NCBI GenBank assembly: GCA_035771175.1
Contig: CM069606.1
Span: 30,588,816-30,652,815 of the forward strand
Origin: Paratinospora sagittata
Lineage: Eukaryota; Streptophyta; Magnoliopsida; Ranunculales; Menispermaceae
Reading direction: 5' to 3'
DNA: 64,000 bases
The stretch's first letter is position 1; every line of letters starts with the position of its first letter. Below the pieces are notes generated by a model, which was not told the DNA's origin, did no database searches, and worked only from the letters and a program-made list of their open reading frames with translations. Of this stretch, positions 1-10,644 are shown piece by piece. Made by a program: the position numbers and the translations under genes.

Positions 1-237
1 GGGTGCAGGTTTATGGGGCCCACATTTTGTACCCTTTGTATTATTCATTGGGGATTTTTGGGGAGTCTGTTCCCTTGACTATGTCATGTACAAATGAATT
101 CTAAATTAAATGAAATCATACTTGTATTGTTTTATATTTCCGTTGCGTACTCTGTTATTACCATTGTGATAATTCTAAATGCGCGTCTCGTCCGGGAAGG
201 TACCGCCGGTTTAGGCGCGTCCAGGCAGGGTGTGACA
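1..237 (+). repeat. 3' end of an LTR, cut by the window start
   Basis: Positions 1 to about 225 closely match 44296-44508, from 'caggtttatggggcccac' onward, so this is a dispersed repeat. It ends in GTGTGACA at 237, the usual 3' terminus of a plant gypsy LTR, and sequence of a different kind (hAT transposase) starts at 238. The short reading frame at 94-339 crosses this junction and is not a gene. The LTR reading is inferred from the terminus and the second copy; the 5' part lies outside the window. Confidence 0.6.
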
Positions 238-970
238 CGTTTGTTAGCTATGTTTACAAGAAGATTTATGGAAAAGATTCTCTTGGATTTTATTGATTTA
301 ATAGCAAGTTGGAAGACTTATTTGAAGCATATAAATTGAAGGTGTTTATTCATCCTTCAAGTTGTAATGCTTCACAAAAAAAAAGATGCAAATGATGTCA
401 TTAATGAGGTTGATTGCTTTGATATCGCAATGGAAGCATTTAAGGTAAAAAGTTTTATACATTATTTTTTTTGTATCTTTTTTTTGTTTTAATATTCAAT
501 GTTTTGTGATTTAGGAATTTGATGAAATGTCATTTGATGAGTTGGGAAGCAATCCACGAAACTCTCAACTAGAGCTTTACTTAGATGAACCAAAGATGAC
601 ACGAAATACGAAGTAGGATGTCCTTGCTTTTTGAAAGTCTAATCAATTTCGTTATCTTAACCTTGCTTCAATGGCTCGCGACATATTGAGTATTCTGGTA
701 TCCACTGTTGCTTCTGAAGCTTCATTTAATGTGTGTGTGTGTGTGTGTGTGTGTGGTGGGGGCGGGGCGTGCTTCACAATTATTATCTTTATTTTTATTT
801 TTATTGTTTTTTGCCTTTTCTAACTTAAATTTTATTACTATGCTTCAATATTTGTTATAGGTAACATCATTGAAATGGATTTGGAGGAAATCACACAAGA
901 TGTATTCAAAATATTCTTGAATGAAGAAGATCCATCTTCAACCACATGCTCAAATTCAATTGAAAATTGA
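238..970 (+). pseudogene. hAT transposase, C-terminal relic with dimerisation domain
   Basis: The fragment is from the end of a plant hAT (Ac-like, RICESLEEPER type) transposase, the enzyme that cuts and pastes hAT elements. About 255-450 reads like the region before the dimerisation domain (YKKIYGKDS, KLEDLFEAYKL). An apparent intron runs from GTAAAAAG near 445 to TTTAG near 515. 517-720 carries the dimerisation domain, with LELYLDEP followed by MARDILSILVSTVASEASF, matching the family motif around 'RDIL..PVSTVASE..F'. A final exon at 860-968 ends with EEDPSS and a stop. Several in-frame stops (one where the family has Trp) and a TG microsatellite inside the gene show it is dead. The 5' part is missing, apparently separated by the LTR at 1-237. 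Confidence 0.8.
730..755. repeat. TG dinucleotide microsatellite
   Basis: An uninterrupted run of about 13 TG units interrupts the coding frame of the hAT transposase relic just after the dimerisation motif, followed by a G-rich tract. Confidence 0.95.
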
Positions 971-1394
971 AGACTTGAAGTTTCTTAATATTTACATGCT
1001 TCACGTGTCTAGAATGTATGGAGTTGTTTGTTAAAACTTGTGCCAAATGTGTGGAGACATTCTAATAATTTTATTCATGTTGTTGGGACTAAATTTCATA
1101 ATATTTTATTTGGTCTTTATGGTTGTATAATTATGATTTTTGATTTATTATGTAAATTTAAATTTGTGCATGTTAAATAGGTTAAAATAGGTTAGAATGA
1201 ACCTATTTTTAAATAGGTTAAGCAGGTTATAAACAGGTTAAATTGGATTTAAATAATTAACATGTTGTGTTAGGTTAAACACGACCTATTTAAATAACGG
1301 GTTAAACATGTTGTGTACGGGTCACCCGTTTATTAAACATGTCGTGTCCAAGTTTACATTGGCACGACACGATGACACGAATTGTCATCCCTAG

Positions 1395-3260
1395 TTTGCA
1401 CCTAAAATTAGGTACGAAGCTTAATTAAGCTTGGTTGAATAAATTAATTGTCTCATGTTTATTGAAGTTGTACTAAGTTGGCTAACTGGACTCACAGGGT
1501 TTTAATTAATTTAAATGGGTCAAGTCAATATAGCTTGATTGAGTTGATTAAGCCTACGGGTTAATTGAAATTATAGTTATTTAGCCCAAATGGACCTTAA
1601 TAAATTCAAATTGAATTAAATTGACTAATTAGATTCATGGGTTAGGTTTAGTTAATTAAATTTAGTTAGTTAAACATCTATTCAATCCAATATTAACTTA
1701 TTGGTTCAATTAGATAGGGGGTTTTGATTTGCATTGTAATTAATTAAGTCTAATAGACTTTAATTAAATTAATTTCGACTTATGAAGTTAAAAATGACAA
1801 AATTTAGTTGAGCTATCTTGTTATAGCAAATCTACATTTTTTATTTTCATTTTTCCTATTTAGGGCAACTCCTATTAAAGGTGAGTTAGTCAAGTGTCTC
1901 CTTTAGCATGAAATATGACTCAACTTGGTCAAGTCAAAGGGGTCTTAACCGGGTGAAAATTGGTCAACAGTGTACGATTCATCATCTTCCTCAGTTAACA
2001 TTGTAACGGCATGTTTTCCAACACTATTTCTCCTCACTTTTCTCCCATATTAATTGCTCATTTCCACCATATGGATCCTCATATCCCTTCTACAATCTTC
2101 CTATTTTTAATTCATCAGACCCACAGATTCAATCAGACTCATTTTGATGGTGAAATCTTGCTCCACCAAACATTTGTTGAAAATCAGTTTGTCCCCCCCT
2201 TTAATTTTCATGGTGGACAGGCAATGTTTCATGCTGGTTTTAGCATGGATCCCACCATTATTTTTCCCATTTCTCAAAATAATATCTTCTATCATCTTCC
2301 TAATTTGAATCCCATCAACCCACAGCTCCAATGGGTTTGATTTTGAAGTAGCAAAGCCGAATCAAACATGGGCTGTGACAACAATTATCTTATTTTCCAT
2401 TTTGACTAGCCATGTTCCTACCCATTTTTCTCCTATTTTCCCCTTCTATTTTGTTATAATCTCTTCCCATTTATCTTCCCCATACTTCCTATTTTCAACC
2501 TACCTAACCCATGGTTTCAGTTACATCCATTAAAAGGGTGAAACCTTTCCCCAAATATAAGTTGAAAATCAGCATGGTCTGTCCCCATTATTTTTATTGT
2601 TTTTTGGCAAGTAGGCACTGATTCACCGCATTTTAAGCATTGATACTCTAGTATTATTCATCTCTTATCACCCCTAATGTCGTCTCTAATCTTCCTACTT
2701 TAAAATTCATCAACCCACAGCCCCTATAGAGGACATTTACAAGGAGAAAAACCCTCTCAAAGTGGGCAAGTTGGTCTATTTTCTTCATTTTCAACCATGA
2801 CATAACATGCATGTATGTGGGTAGATTATATATGCTCAATGCAGCAAATCTAACCTAGACATTAGATAAAACTAAAACAACGAGAACATAGGTTAAAGGA
2901 AAAGAAAGAAATTAGTAAATAAGATTAAAGAAATACAGGTACTTGCCTAGTTCAAGAGCTACCTCTCTCTTGTTCTTGAAGAAGATCAATGGCACTTCCT
3001 TTTTCTCTTTTTTTTTTCTTTGCTGGTCATGTTGGAGAAATGTGAAGAAGAAGGCTCTTTCTTGGTCTTTTATGGCCAAGGAAGCCATTTTGAAATTCAC
3101 ATGCATTGGAGACTTGCATGTAATATTCTAATAAAATCTAAGGGTGCATGACAAATTACTTTTTTTTTATGCTTGACACTTGTATTCCCGTCTCATCAAG
3201 TCATGCATTGGCTAGAAAGGTGGACAAATGAGAGACCAATATTTTTAGTCATCTGATGTG
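1395..3260. other. Non-coding AT-rich interval with degenerate repeats
   Basis: No reading frame here resembles a known protein. 1395-1860 is very AT-rich with many TTAATTAA-like stretches. 2010-2725 holds degenerate direct repeats, listed separately. Small overlapping frames occur on both strands near 2912-3131 but have no recognisable content. Confidence 0.6.
2010..2725. repeat. Degenerate direct repeats
   Basis: A 32-base block starting 'atcttccta' and ending 'atcaacccacag' occurs at 2095-2126, 2294-2325 and 2689-2720 with few differences. Each is preceded by loosely similar sequence containing 'catgg' and 'ccattattttt' (for example 2243-2270 and 2573-2600). Spacing is about 200 and 395 bases, as if one intermediate unit had decayed. 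Function is unknown; the open frames here follow from the repeat. Confidence 0.6.
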
Positions 3261-3637
3261 ACGTACCACAATTTACGAGTTTGACCTCGATTTGCGTGTC
3301 CGATAGTAAAATTTAATTTTTGCACCGCCAAATCATTTGAAGTCCAATTCGAGCGCGGTCAGTTCCGTTGGAATTGAAACAAAGTCACGATTGAATTGGT
3401 ACCAATTTCATTCCAAAATCCTTAATAATTCAAAATTTGATATTTTACTCTTTGAATGGTTTAAGAGTTGTCACAGTGAACTAGACCAAAAATGTAAAAC
3501 CGGTAACGTTAAAACAAATTGACATTAGGTTGAATAATAAGGGGTGATTTTAACTCACGAGTCAATAACATTGACTGAAATTGATAGCAGGGCCCACAAT
3601 TTTACATTTCTGCTTTAGATATACTGTAGGATATTAC
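3261..3637. repeat. Possible gypsy LTR fragment
   Basis: The stretch opens with TGTGACGTACC followed by 'acaatttacgagtttgacc', resembling the 5' end of many plant gypsy LTRs, and is bounded on the right by 'ggatattacatc'. There is no second copy in the window and no target duplication, so it is only a candidate. Confidence 0.3.
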
Positions 3638-3639
3638 AT

Positions 3640-3757
3640 CTAATAGGTTGGGTTGGATTGAAATATTTTTAATCCGACTTAATTAGCTTTGGTTGGGTTG
3701 GGTTTTTATTCATAATCCGAACCAACCTAACCCACAAATACCCCTGATACCTCTACT
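3640..3757. repeat. Fragment with hAT-like GGTTGGGTT subterminal repeats
   Basis: GGTTGGGTTGG-type repeats on the left and AACCAACCTAACCC on the right, ending in 'aaatacccctga', have the composition of the complete short hAT elements at 14572, 20947 and 23896. No intact pair of termini is visible, so this looks like a decayed member. Confidence 0.4.
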
Positions 3758-4794
3758 GAGGCGTACTTCAACTCCATTTTATGGGAAAGTGACAAAGTAA
3801 CGTAAAAGTTAATACTGTTCAATAATTGCATTCCATGGCAAATAGATAAATTAGTAATAAATAAGGTGTAACACATGGATGTAGTAATAAGAGTTTTACA
3901 ACATGCTCATTAATAGTGGGGTTGTGTTTGGTGTATAATAAGGTCAGATTTGCGCCAAAAATCAGGCGATCCACCTCTACTGGGTAATACATGAGGGTTT
4001 AATAAACATAAGTTCACTAGACCCGTTTTGGAAATGGGGCCCAACCTAACAACCTGTTCCTGGGTCAGGTTGAATCGGGCTGGCCATTATAGCTGCACAA
4101 TTTCTTTTTGGGTTTGACTATTTTCATTCACCATTTCGTATATCTTCACCCATCTCACCTAAAAATTTAAAAAACAAAAAAAAAGTCTCATGTGAAGTTA
4201 CCAAAAGGACAAATACTAAATCCCTTAAACCCTCACACCTCTCTCTTCACCTACCCACTCTTTACCCTAAACCCTTCAACCTTTTGAACCCTTCAACTTA
4301 TCTCAATCTTCAATATTGTCATTTTTTTGTATTTTTCAAATCAAAAGCATACATTTCTACAATTTTCACCATTTTAAAGTGCTTTTTTACAAAAAAAATA
4401 TACCGAAAATTGAAGATAAAATGAGGCAAAAATTTTGAAACCTAGAAAAATCGCCCTTGGATTGGGTGTGTCCGACCCTGCATTGGCGGACAGAATGAAA
4501 TCTGTCCGACCCTAACAGGCCGAACATATCTCCTCTGTTTGGCCCATCAAGGTCGGACAAAAGAGAAAAATCAAAATCAAAAATCAAAAAAAGCATTGTT
4601 CGACCCAATATGTTGGATGTTTATGATTGTGGTGCGCGAAATGGATTTCTGGAACCCATTTTCGCTCCTCATTCGACCATTTTCACCCATTTTTTTGCAA
4701 AACAACATTCCAATCCAACAATGTAGAATTAAAATCAACTTAGAACATGTAAATATCATGATTTACTTATTGATTTGTGGTCAAAGATTGTACT
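3758..4794. other. Non-coding interval
   Basis: No gene is recognisable. 4200-4400 is pyrimidine-rich, and 4440-4570 contains several 'gtccgaccct' / 'ggtcggac' blocks that can pair with one another. The stretch ends at the GTACT target site of the element starting at 4795 and resumes at 11475. Confidence 0.6.
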
Positions 4795-5564
4795 TGATAT
4801 GAACTTCACCAACACTTGTGATGAAACCCAATAACAATGATGGATTAGAACCCCAAGATCGTGTAGACAAGATTGGTTGAGCCTTGACCCGTCACCTAAC
4901 CAGATGAAAACCAAGACTACAAAGGATTGAAAACGCCACACCAAGATTCAACAATCAAGGTGATAAGTTTGGTTGTTTGAACGCCACAAGATTAACTTGA
5001 TAAGTTCAAGAGTTCTTTTAAGAACAAAGAGGACACAAGACCTCACAAGATTAACTTGATCTGAAAACATAATATCCCATTCAAGTTCGAGCTAGCCATC
5101 TATATATACTTGGAACAACCCTCCAAGAATAGGAAAAGTCATAACTAAATCTAAAACAAGCCACCTAACCAGCCGTCTCTTTGGACTTCTAAAGGTAACC
5201 AACCGCCTCTTTGGACTTCTAAAGGTAACTAGCCGCCTCTTTGGACTTCTAAACTTAGTCAAAAATAGCTAATTGACTCAGTTCAATGTATTTGATGGTC
5301 AGTCCATGCTGGTCATGTTTTGTGTGCTAATTAGCTTCTTCAATTGCTTTGATGACATGGACTAAGCCTTGATTATTATTTGAGTCCATCTTGGTCTTTT
5401 TAGAATCAGCCCAATTTTCTTGGATTAGCCCATTTAGCGCTTCCTTGAAACGTTTGGCTCTAAGACTTGTAATTGGACCACTTGGAAGTGACAATGGGTC
5501 TTTTCCATATTCAGCTCCATTCCCAAGTGTATGATCAACTTGTCCAGCTCCTTGGTTTGCATCA
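4795..5564 (-). repeat. 3' LTR of the CRM-like element
   Basis: The 770-base LTR starts TGATGCAAACC on the minus strand and ends TTCATATCA. Its first ~240 bases encode the end of pol. The rest holds three 30-base minisatellite units (5171-5253) and a TATA box read from the plus strand as 'ctatatatac' near 5100-5110. It is 60 bases shorter than its partner because it has two fewer minisatellite units. Confidence 0.93.
5171..5253. repeat. 30-base minisatellite, three units
   Basis: Units start 'agccgcctctttggacttct' and end 'aaaggtaacc'; the last unit is partial. They lie between the pol stop and the TATA box, i.e. in the U3 promoter region on the minus strand. Confidence 0.93.
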
Positions 5565-6118
5565 TTCTCCCCCTCTTGAGAAGGATTTGTCCTCAAATCA
5601 TCACCTACATCAAAAGGAGACAAATCAGCAACATTAAAGCTTGCACTGACACCATATTCACCTGGTAAGTCAAGCTTGTAGGCATTGTCATTGATGCGTT
5701 CCACTATTTGAAATGGTCCGTCACCCCGAGGTAGGAGTTTTGAACGTCGTTTCTCCGAAAAACGGTCCTTCCTTAAGTGCAACCAAACCCAATCTCCGGG
5801 TTCAAACACTACCTTCTTGCGCCCCTTGTTGGCTTGTTGGACATATTGTTTAGTCCTCCTTTCAATGTTCAGCCGTGCCTTTTCATGAATCATCTTTACA
5901 AATTCTGCCTTTTTTTTGCCATCTAAGTTTACACGTTCACTCAAAGGTAAAGAAGTTAAATCCAAAGGTGACAATGGGTTAAAACCATAAACCATTTCAA
6001 ATGGTGAAAGTTTAGTTACAGAATGAATACTTCGATTATAAGCAAATTCAACATGTGGCAAACAATCTTCCCATGTTTTCAAGTTCTTTTTAATGATAGC
6101 ACGTAACAAAGAAGACAA
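5327..6118 (-). pseudogene. Integrase C-terminus and pol tail extending into the 3' LTR
   Basis: The first part is integrase core helices (WEDCLPHVEFAYNRSIHS), then the DNA-binding module with KVVFEPGDWVWLHLRKDRF and GDGPFQIVERINDNAYKLDL. No aromatic-cage chromodomain follows. The last ~80 residues (from NQGAGQVDHT to the stop at 5327) are encoded inside the LTR. RAKRFKEALNGLIQ is a conserved tail in this group. The 5' LTR copy at 11237-11474 differs at a few residues. Confidence 0.88.
5565..5577 (-). other. Polypurine tract
   Basis: Minus-strand AAGAGGGGGAGAA directly precedes the 3' LTR and lies inside the pol reading frame, so it primes plus-strand synthesis while also being coding. Confidence 0.8.
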
Positions 6119-7656
6119 AGTTCTATTACTACTTCAGTTTGACCATCCGTTTGTGGATGACAAGTAGTAGAAAACAATAACTTGGTTCCCAACTTTCCCC
6201 ACAAAGTCTTCCAAAAGTAACTCAAAAACCTTTCATCCCTATCAGAAACAATGGTCCTAGGCATGCCATGTAACCTAACAATTTCTTTGAAGAACAAATT
6301 AGCTATATGTGATGCATCATCAGTTTTATGACATGTAATGAAGTGTGCCATCTTGGAAAATCGATCTACCACCACAAAAACTGAATCTCTCCCCCTCTTA
6401 GTCCTAGGTAATCCTAAAACAAAATCCATAGAAATATCAGTCCAAGGTTCAGTAGGTATTGGCAAAGGGGTGTACAAACCATGGGGTTTCAACTTAGACT
6501 TGGCCAGTTTACACGTGATACACTTCTCACAGATTCTTTCCACATCACGTTTCATATGAGGCCAAAACAAATGATCATGCAAAATTCCTAATGTCTTAGT
6601 TACACCAAAATGACCCATCAAACCACCACCATGAGCTTCTCTCACAAACAATTCACGTAAAGAACACATAGGCACACACAGTTTATTTTCCCGAAACAAA
6701 AATCCATCATGCCTATAAAACTTACCAAACGCCACTTTTTCACATGCATTGAACACTTCACCAAAATCAGAATCATGTGCATACAAATCCTTAATGTATT
6801 CAAAACCAAGCAATTTTGTATCTAAAATGGAAAGTAAAGCATACCTTCGGGACAATGCGTCAGCCACCACATTTTCCTTACCTTGCTTGTATCTGATCAC
6901 ATAAGGAAATGTTTCAATGAATTCCACCCACTTGGCATGGCGTCTGTTCAACTTTTGCTGTCCTTTCAAATGCTTCAAAGATTCATGATCTGTGTGAATC
7001 ACGAATTCCTTTGGCCATAGATAGTGCTGCCAATTTTTCAAAGCCCTTATCAAGGCGTACATCTCCTTATCATAAGTAGGGTAATTTAGGGCTGCCCCAC
7101 TCAACGTTTCACTGAAATAAGCAACTGGACGGCCTTCTTGCATCAAAACAGCTCCAATACCTGTACCTGAAGCATCGCACTCAATCTCAAAAGTTTTAGC
7201 AAAGTTAGGTAAAACAAGCAAAGGTGTATTAGTTAACTTTTCTTTGATCAGATTAAATGCCTTTTCTAGTTCTTTACCCCACTTAAACGACACATTTCTC
7301 TTGATGACTTCAGTAAGAGGTGAGGCTAAGCTACTAAAATCACGCACAAACCGTCTATAGAAGCTAGCTAAGCCGTGGAAACTCCTCACTTGACTGATTG
7401 TTGTAGGCGTTGGCCACTCTTGGATTGCCTTAACCTTTTCCTCGTCCACCTCAATTCCTCTCTTACTAACAACAAAACCAAGAAACACAAGTTTATCCGT
7501 GCAAAAGGTGCACTTCTTGAGATTAGTAAACAACTTTTCTTTCCTTAGAATTTCCAAAACAGATTTCAAATGCATTACATGTTCTTCCAAGTTTTTGCTA
7601 TAAATTAGGATATCATCAAAATACACAACGACAAATCTGCCAATACATGCACGCAA
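6079..7656 (-). pseudogene. pol: Reverse transcriptase end, RNase H and integrase, CRM-like element
   Basis: The first residues hold the polymerase motif [11 protein letters not shown]. RNase H follows ([36 protein letters not shown]). Integrase has its zinc-binding HHCC motif ([13 protein letters not shown] to [11 protein letters not shown]) and core residues Asp ([11 protein letters not shown]), Asp ([13 protein letters not shown]) and Glu ([10 protein letters not shown]). The frame is lost right after the core Glu near 6115, and the rest of integrase lies in the next frame. Catalytic residues are otherwise kept, so decay is recent. Confidence 0.92.
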
Positions 7657-8416
7657 AACATGGTATTAAATGCATAAATGTGCTCGGAGCATTAGTTAAA
7701 CCGAAAGGCATCACTAACCACTCATACAAACCATATTTAGTCTTAAAAGCAGTTTTCCAGTTATCACCTTCCTTCATCCTAATCTGATGATATCCACTAT
7801 TAAGATCAATTTTTGTAAAGACACAAGAACCATGCAATTCATCCAGCATATCGTCTAATCTAGGAATGGGATGACGATACTTTACCGTTATGTTGTTGAT
7901 GGCTCGGCAGTCAACACACATCCTCCATGTCCCATCCTTCTTAGGAACTAACAGCATCGGTACTGCACAAGGACTCATGCTTTCACGCACATACCCCTTC
8001 TCCAATAATTCACCAACTTGCCTTTGGAGTTCCTTTGTATCCTCGGGATTACTCCTATAAGCAGGTCGGTTTGGAATTGATGCACCTGGTATGAAATCAA
8101 TTTGATGTTCAATCCCTCGGATTGGAGGTAATGCATAAGGTACTTCTTCAGGAAGGACATCTTCAAACTCTTGCAAAAGAGAAACAATAACGCTCGGCAA
8201 AGCACCGATGAGATCATTAGTACATAAAAGAGCCTTCTTGTACATGAGTACAATAAGGGGCTGGTGTGAAAATAATGCTCTCTTGATCTCACTTTTTTTT
8301 GCAATGCAATTGAATTTTTCCTCTCTTGCTCTCACTATGGCTGAAATCTCCTCTCTTTCTTTTTCTCTCTGATCAATGTTTTTCTCTCTCTTTTTTTTCC
8401 CAATTTCGGCCTTCAT
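7616..8416 (-). pseudogene. Reverse transcriptase N-terminal half, CRM-like element
   Basis: After a charged linker, [16 protein letters not shown] and [15 protein letters not shown] start the reverse transcriptase. [19 protein letters not shown] and [16 protein letters not shown] carry the fingers and first catalytic Asp, and [15 protein letters not shown] the palm. The frame breaks near 7640, just before the catalytic FDD motif, which lies in the next frame. Confidence 0.9.
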
Positions 8417-8702
8417 TTATTTTTCTTTCTTTTTTTTCATTTGAGCTTTGTAACTTTAATTGGTCCTCCCTGAGTTGTTTTGGAGCCAATGGCACAAGAA
8501 TAATAGGCTGCCCTTTATGAGTGAAAGAATGCCTATTTGTGAATCCATCATGCTTAGCCCTCTTATCATACTGCCATGGTCTTCCCAACAATAAATGGCA
8601 TGCATGCATAGGAACCACATCACAAAGCACCTCATCCTCATATTTACCAATGGATAATGCCACCAACACTTGCCTTGTCACCTTGATTTTCGCCACATTC
8701 AT
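8373..8702 (-). pseudogene. Protease C-terminal part and linker, CRM-like element
   Basis: This is the continuation of the aspartic protease after the frameshift near 8700. SIGKYEDEVLCDVVPM and HLLLGRPWQYD are the conserved flap and C-terminal motifs of this clade. It runs into a Lys/Glu-rich linker. Near 8390-8400 a run of T (A on the coding strand) marks a second frame change before reverse transcriptase. Confidence 0.85.
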
Positions 8703-10140
8703 TCAGCCACTGAAGCCGATAAGGGTGAGGATGTTTCAAGGTAGTTAAGGCCAATTTCTCCACCAAATAAGTGCTGGCTACGTTTGTGCAACTTCCTCCA
8801 TCGATAATGACACTGCAAACTTTGTTGTTCACAAAGCACCGAGTATGAAACAAGTTCTCCCTTTGGTTACTTTCTTCCTCCTTAACCTGCACATTGAGAA
8901 CTCGCCTTGCTACCAATAAATCTCCAACCTCAGCACTTTGCTCATCATCCTCGGCATCCTCCAAAGGTGGCATGTCGGCATCATCTACTTCTTCCTCATT
9001 CTCCGACTCAAGCTCTCCTTGGGCGTTTATCACCATCACCCTTTTGTTTACACACTGGCTGGCTATGTGTCCCCGCCCCTTATATTTAAAACACTTAATA
9101 TCACGTGTTTTAGAACTTGAAGTTTCAATGTTACCTGAAGTAGCGGCGGTCGTTGGTTTGGCATTCTTAGAGGGTTCAAATTTTGGCTTATTTTGTAGCT
9201 GCTTGTCCCTTTTTTGAGTTGTCTTCCACGGGCTGGTGGTAGCCATAGGTTGTCCCCTCCTAGCCAATCTTTTTCGTTTGAACTGTTCCTCCACCTTTAT
9301 GCCTTGGTGCACCATATCTGTCAACTCAACATAGTGTTGCATCTCGACTATGTCCGCAATCTCATGATTTAAGCCGTGCAAAAACCTAGCCATGGTGCCT
9401 TCTCGGTCCTCTTCTACATTAGCCCGGATCATAGCTACTTCCATCTCCTTGTAATATGCTTTCACACTATTGGAACCTTGATATAACCTCTGCAACTTTT
9501 GATACAATCCCCTATAATAGTGGCTGGGTACAAAATGCTTCCTCATAAGCATTTTCATCTCCTCCCAAGTGTCCACTGGTGGCTCTCTATTCCTCCTCCT
9601 ATTAATCAGTAATTGATCCCACCAAACAATGGCATAATCGGTGAATTCAATTGCAGCCAACTTAACCTTCTTTATCGCCGAGTAGTTGTGACAATCAAAC
9701 ACCATCTCCATTTTAGTTTCCCACTCCAAATAAACTTCAGGATCACTTTTACCTTGAAAAGATGGGATTTTAATCTTTATGTTTCCTAAATCATTATCTC
9801 TCCTAGGCCTACCCATCCAAGCTTCTCGATTCCCATTCCCACGCTCAAACCTGCCCCGGTTCAAATATGGCTCATCAAACTGCTCCGACTCTGCCTCTTC
9901 CTCAACATTCCACCACGGAACACGCCCACCTTGTTGCCTATTGTGGATGTCTTGTTGCTGTTCCCTAGGAGTTCCCGCTTCTACCCTGTCCAACCTCTCG
10001 TGAATAGGTTCTAATTCATCCCTCAACATACGCCTCATCTCCCCTAACAACGCTTGCATTTGGAGGTTCGAAACTGCATGTTGTCGAACTTCTACGGTTG
10101 TATCTTCTTCTTGATTATTGGACATATTTAAAATCTGCAA
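8644..10140 (-). pseudogene. gag: Gag and start of protease, CRM-like element
   Basis: The frame encodes the structural Gag polyprotein. Translation most likely starts at the sixth codon, MSNNQEED (10125). In order it has a charged N-terminal segment (LRDELEPIHERLDRVE), the capsid-type retrotransposon gag domain (about residues 130-300, with CHNYSAIKKVKLAAIEFTDYA and WW), a basic linker, a zinc knuckle CFKYKGRGHIASQC, an acidic stretch and the protease active site IIDGGSCTNVAS. The second knuckle cysteine is Tyr, which should weaken RNA binding. A frameshift near 8700 diverts the end (DKASVGGIIHW), and protease continues in another frame at 8373-8702. Confidence 0.9.
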
Positions 10141-10369
10141 AACAAGGTTAGAATCCTCACAAGCACTCCCTCACGTGTTTTACTCAAGAATTTGATACAC
10201 TTGCACTCGTGTTTTCACTCTAAACGGCTTTTACCCTCTTATGGTCTCACACACTCTTGCCTTTTTCCACTCTTTTGTGTCTTCTTTAGTTCTTAATCAA
10301 ACTTCAAGAAACTAATTCAAAATAATCTAGCAGCAATTCAAAAATGAGAAACAACCAAAACTCATCAAA

Positions 10370-10570
10370 AGATCAAGAACATGAATAAGGTGAGAAACAA
10401 GATTGAAAAAAGGAAATTTTCTTACAGGAATCACTTTTCTTCTCTTTTTTTTTTTCTACAGCAGGATCAAGAACAAGAATAAGGTGAGAAACAAGATTGA
10501 AAAGAGGAAATTTTCTTACTGGAATCACTTTTCTTCTTTTTTTTTGTGATTCTTTTTTTTTTCTACAGCA
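10370..10570. repeat. Tandem duplication in the untranslated leader
   Basis: About 95 bases starting 'gatcaagaaca' and ending 'ttctacagcag' occur at 10370-10464 and again at 10465-10570, with small changes and a longer T tract. They lie between primer-binding site and gag of the CRM-like element. Confidence 0.8.
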
Positions 10571-10630
10571 GGGAATAGGAAATAAAAAAAATGAAAATAA
10601 AAAGATAGTCAAACTTATCTTAGAACCAAA

Positions 10631-10642
10631 TCTCTGATACCA
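10631..10642 (-). other. Primer-binding site, tRNA-Met type
   Basis: Minus-strand TGGTATCAGAGA lies two bases inside the 5' LTR, the usual complement of the initiator tRNA-Met 3' end that primes minus-strand DNA synthesis. Confidence 0.85.
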
Positions 10643-10644
10643 AA

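Larger units (their letters stand above)
238..1394 (+). mobile_element. hAT DNA transposon remnant, 3' half
   Basis: The transposase relic is followed by a 3' terminal region rich in ggttaaa/aacaggtt repeats, then 'ggcacgacacgatgacacg' and 'aattgtcatccctag'. Read on the other strand, the end is CTAGGGATGACAATTCGTG, a typical hAT terminal inverted repeat. The 5' terminus is not in the window, so no target duplication can be checked. Confidence 0.75.

Noticed and set aside
2011..2340. 109-codon plus frame with an overlapping 74-codon minus frame
   Set aside because: Composition follows the degenerate repeats; no family resemblance, and the minus-strand frame is equally good.
3640..3757. GGTTGGG / AACCC-rich blocks resembling telomere repeats
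   Set aside because: The unit is not the plant telomere heptamer, and similar blocks are subterminal repeats of the short hAT elements in this window.
4100..4790. Possible long terminal inverted repeat pairing 4100-4790 with 11480-11750
   Set aside because: Only short pyrimidine/purine-rich matches (such as ctctcttcacc with ggtgaagagag) are seen; no aligned termini or duplication.
5171..5253. Regularly spaced repeats that could suggest a CRISPR array
   Set aside because: Units are directly adjacent without unique spacers, in a plant LTR; no cas gene or prokaryotic context anywhere in the window.
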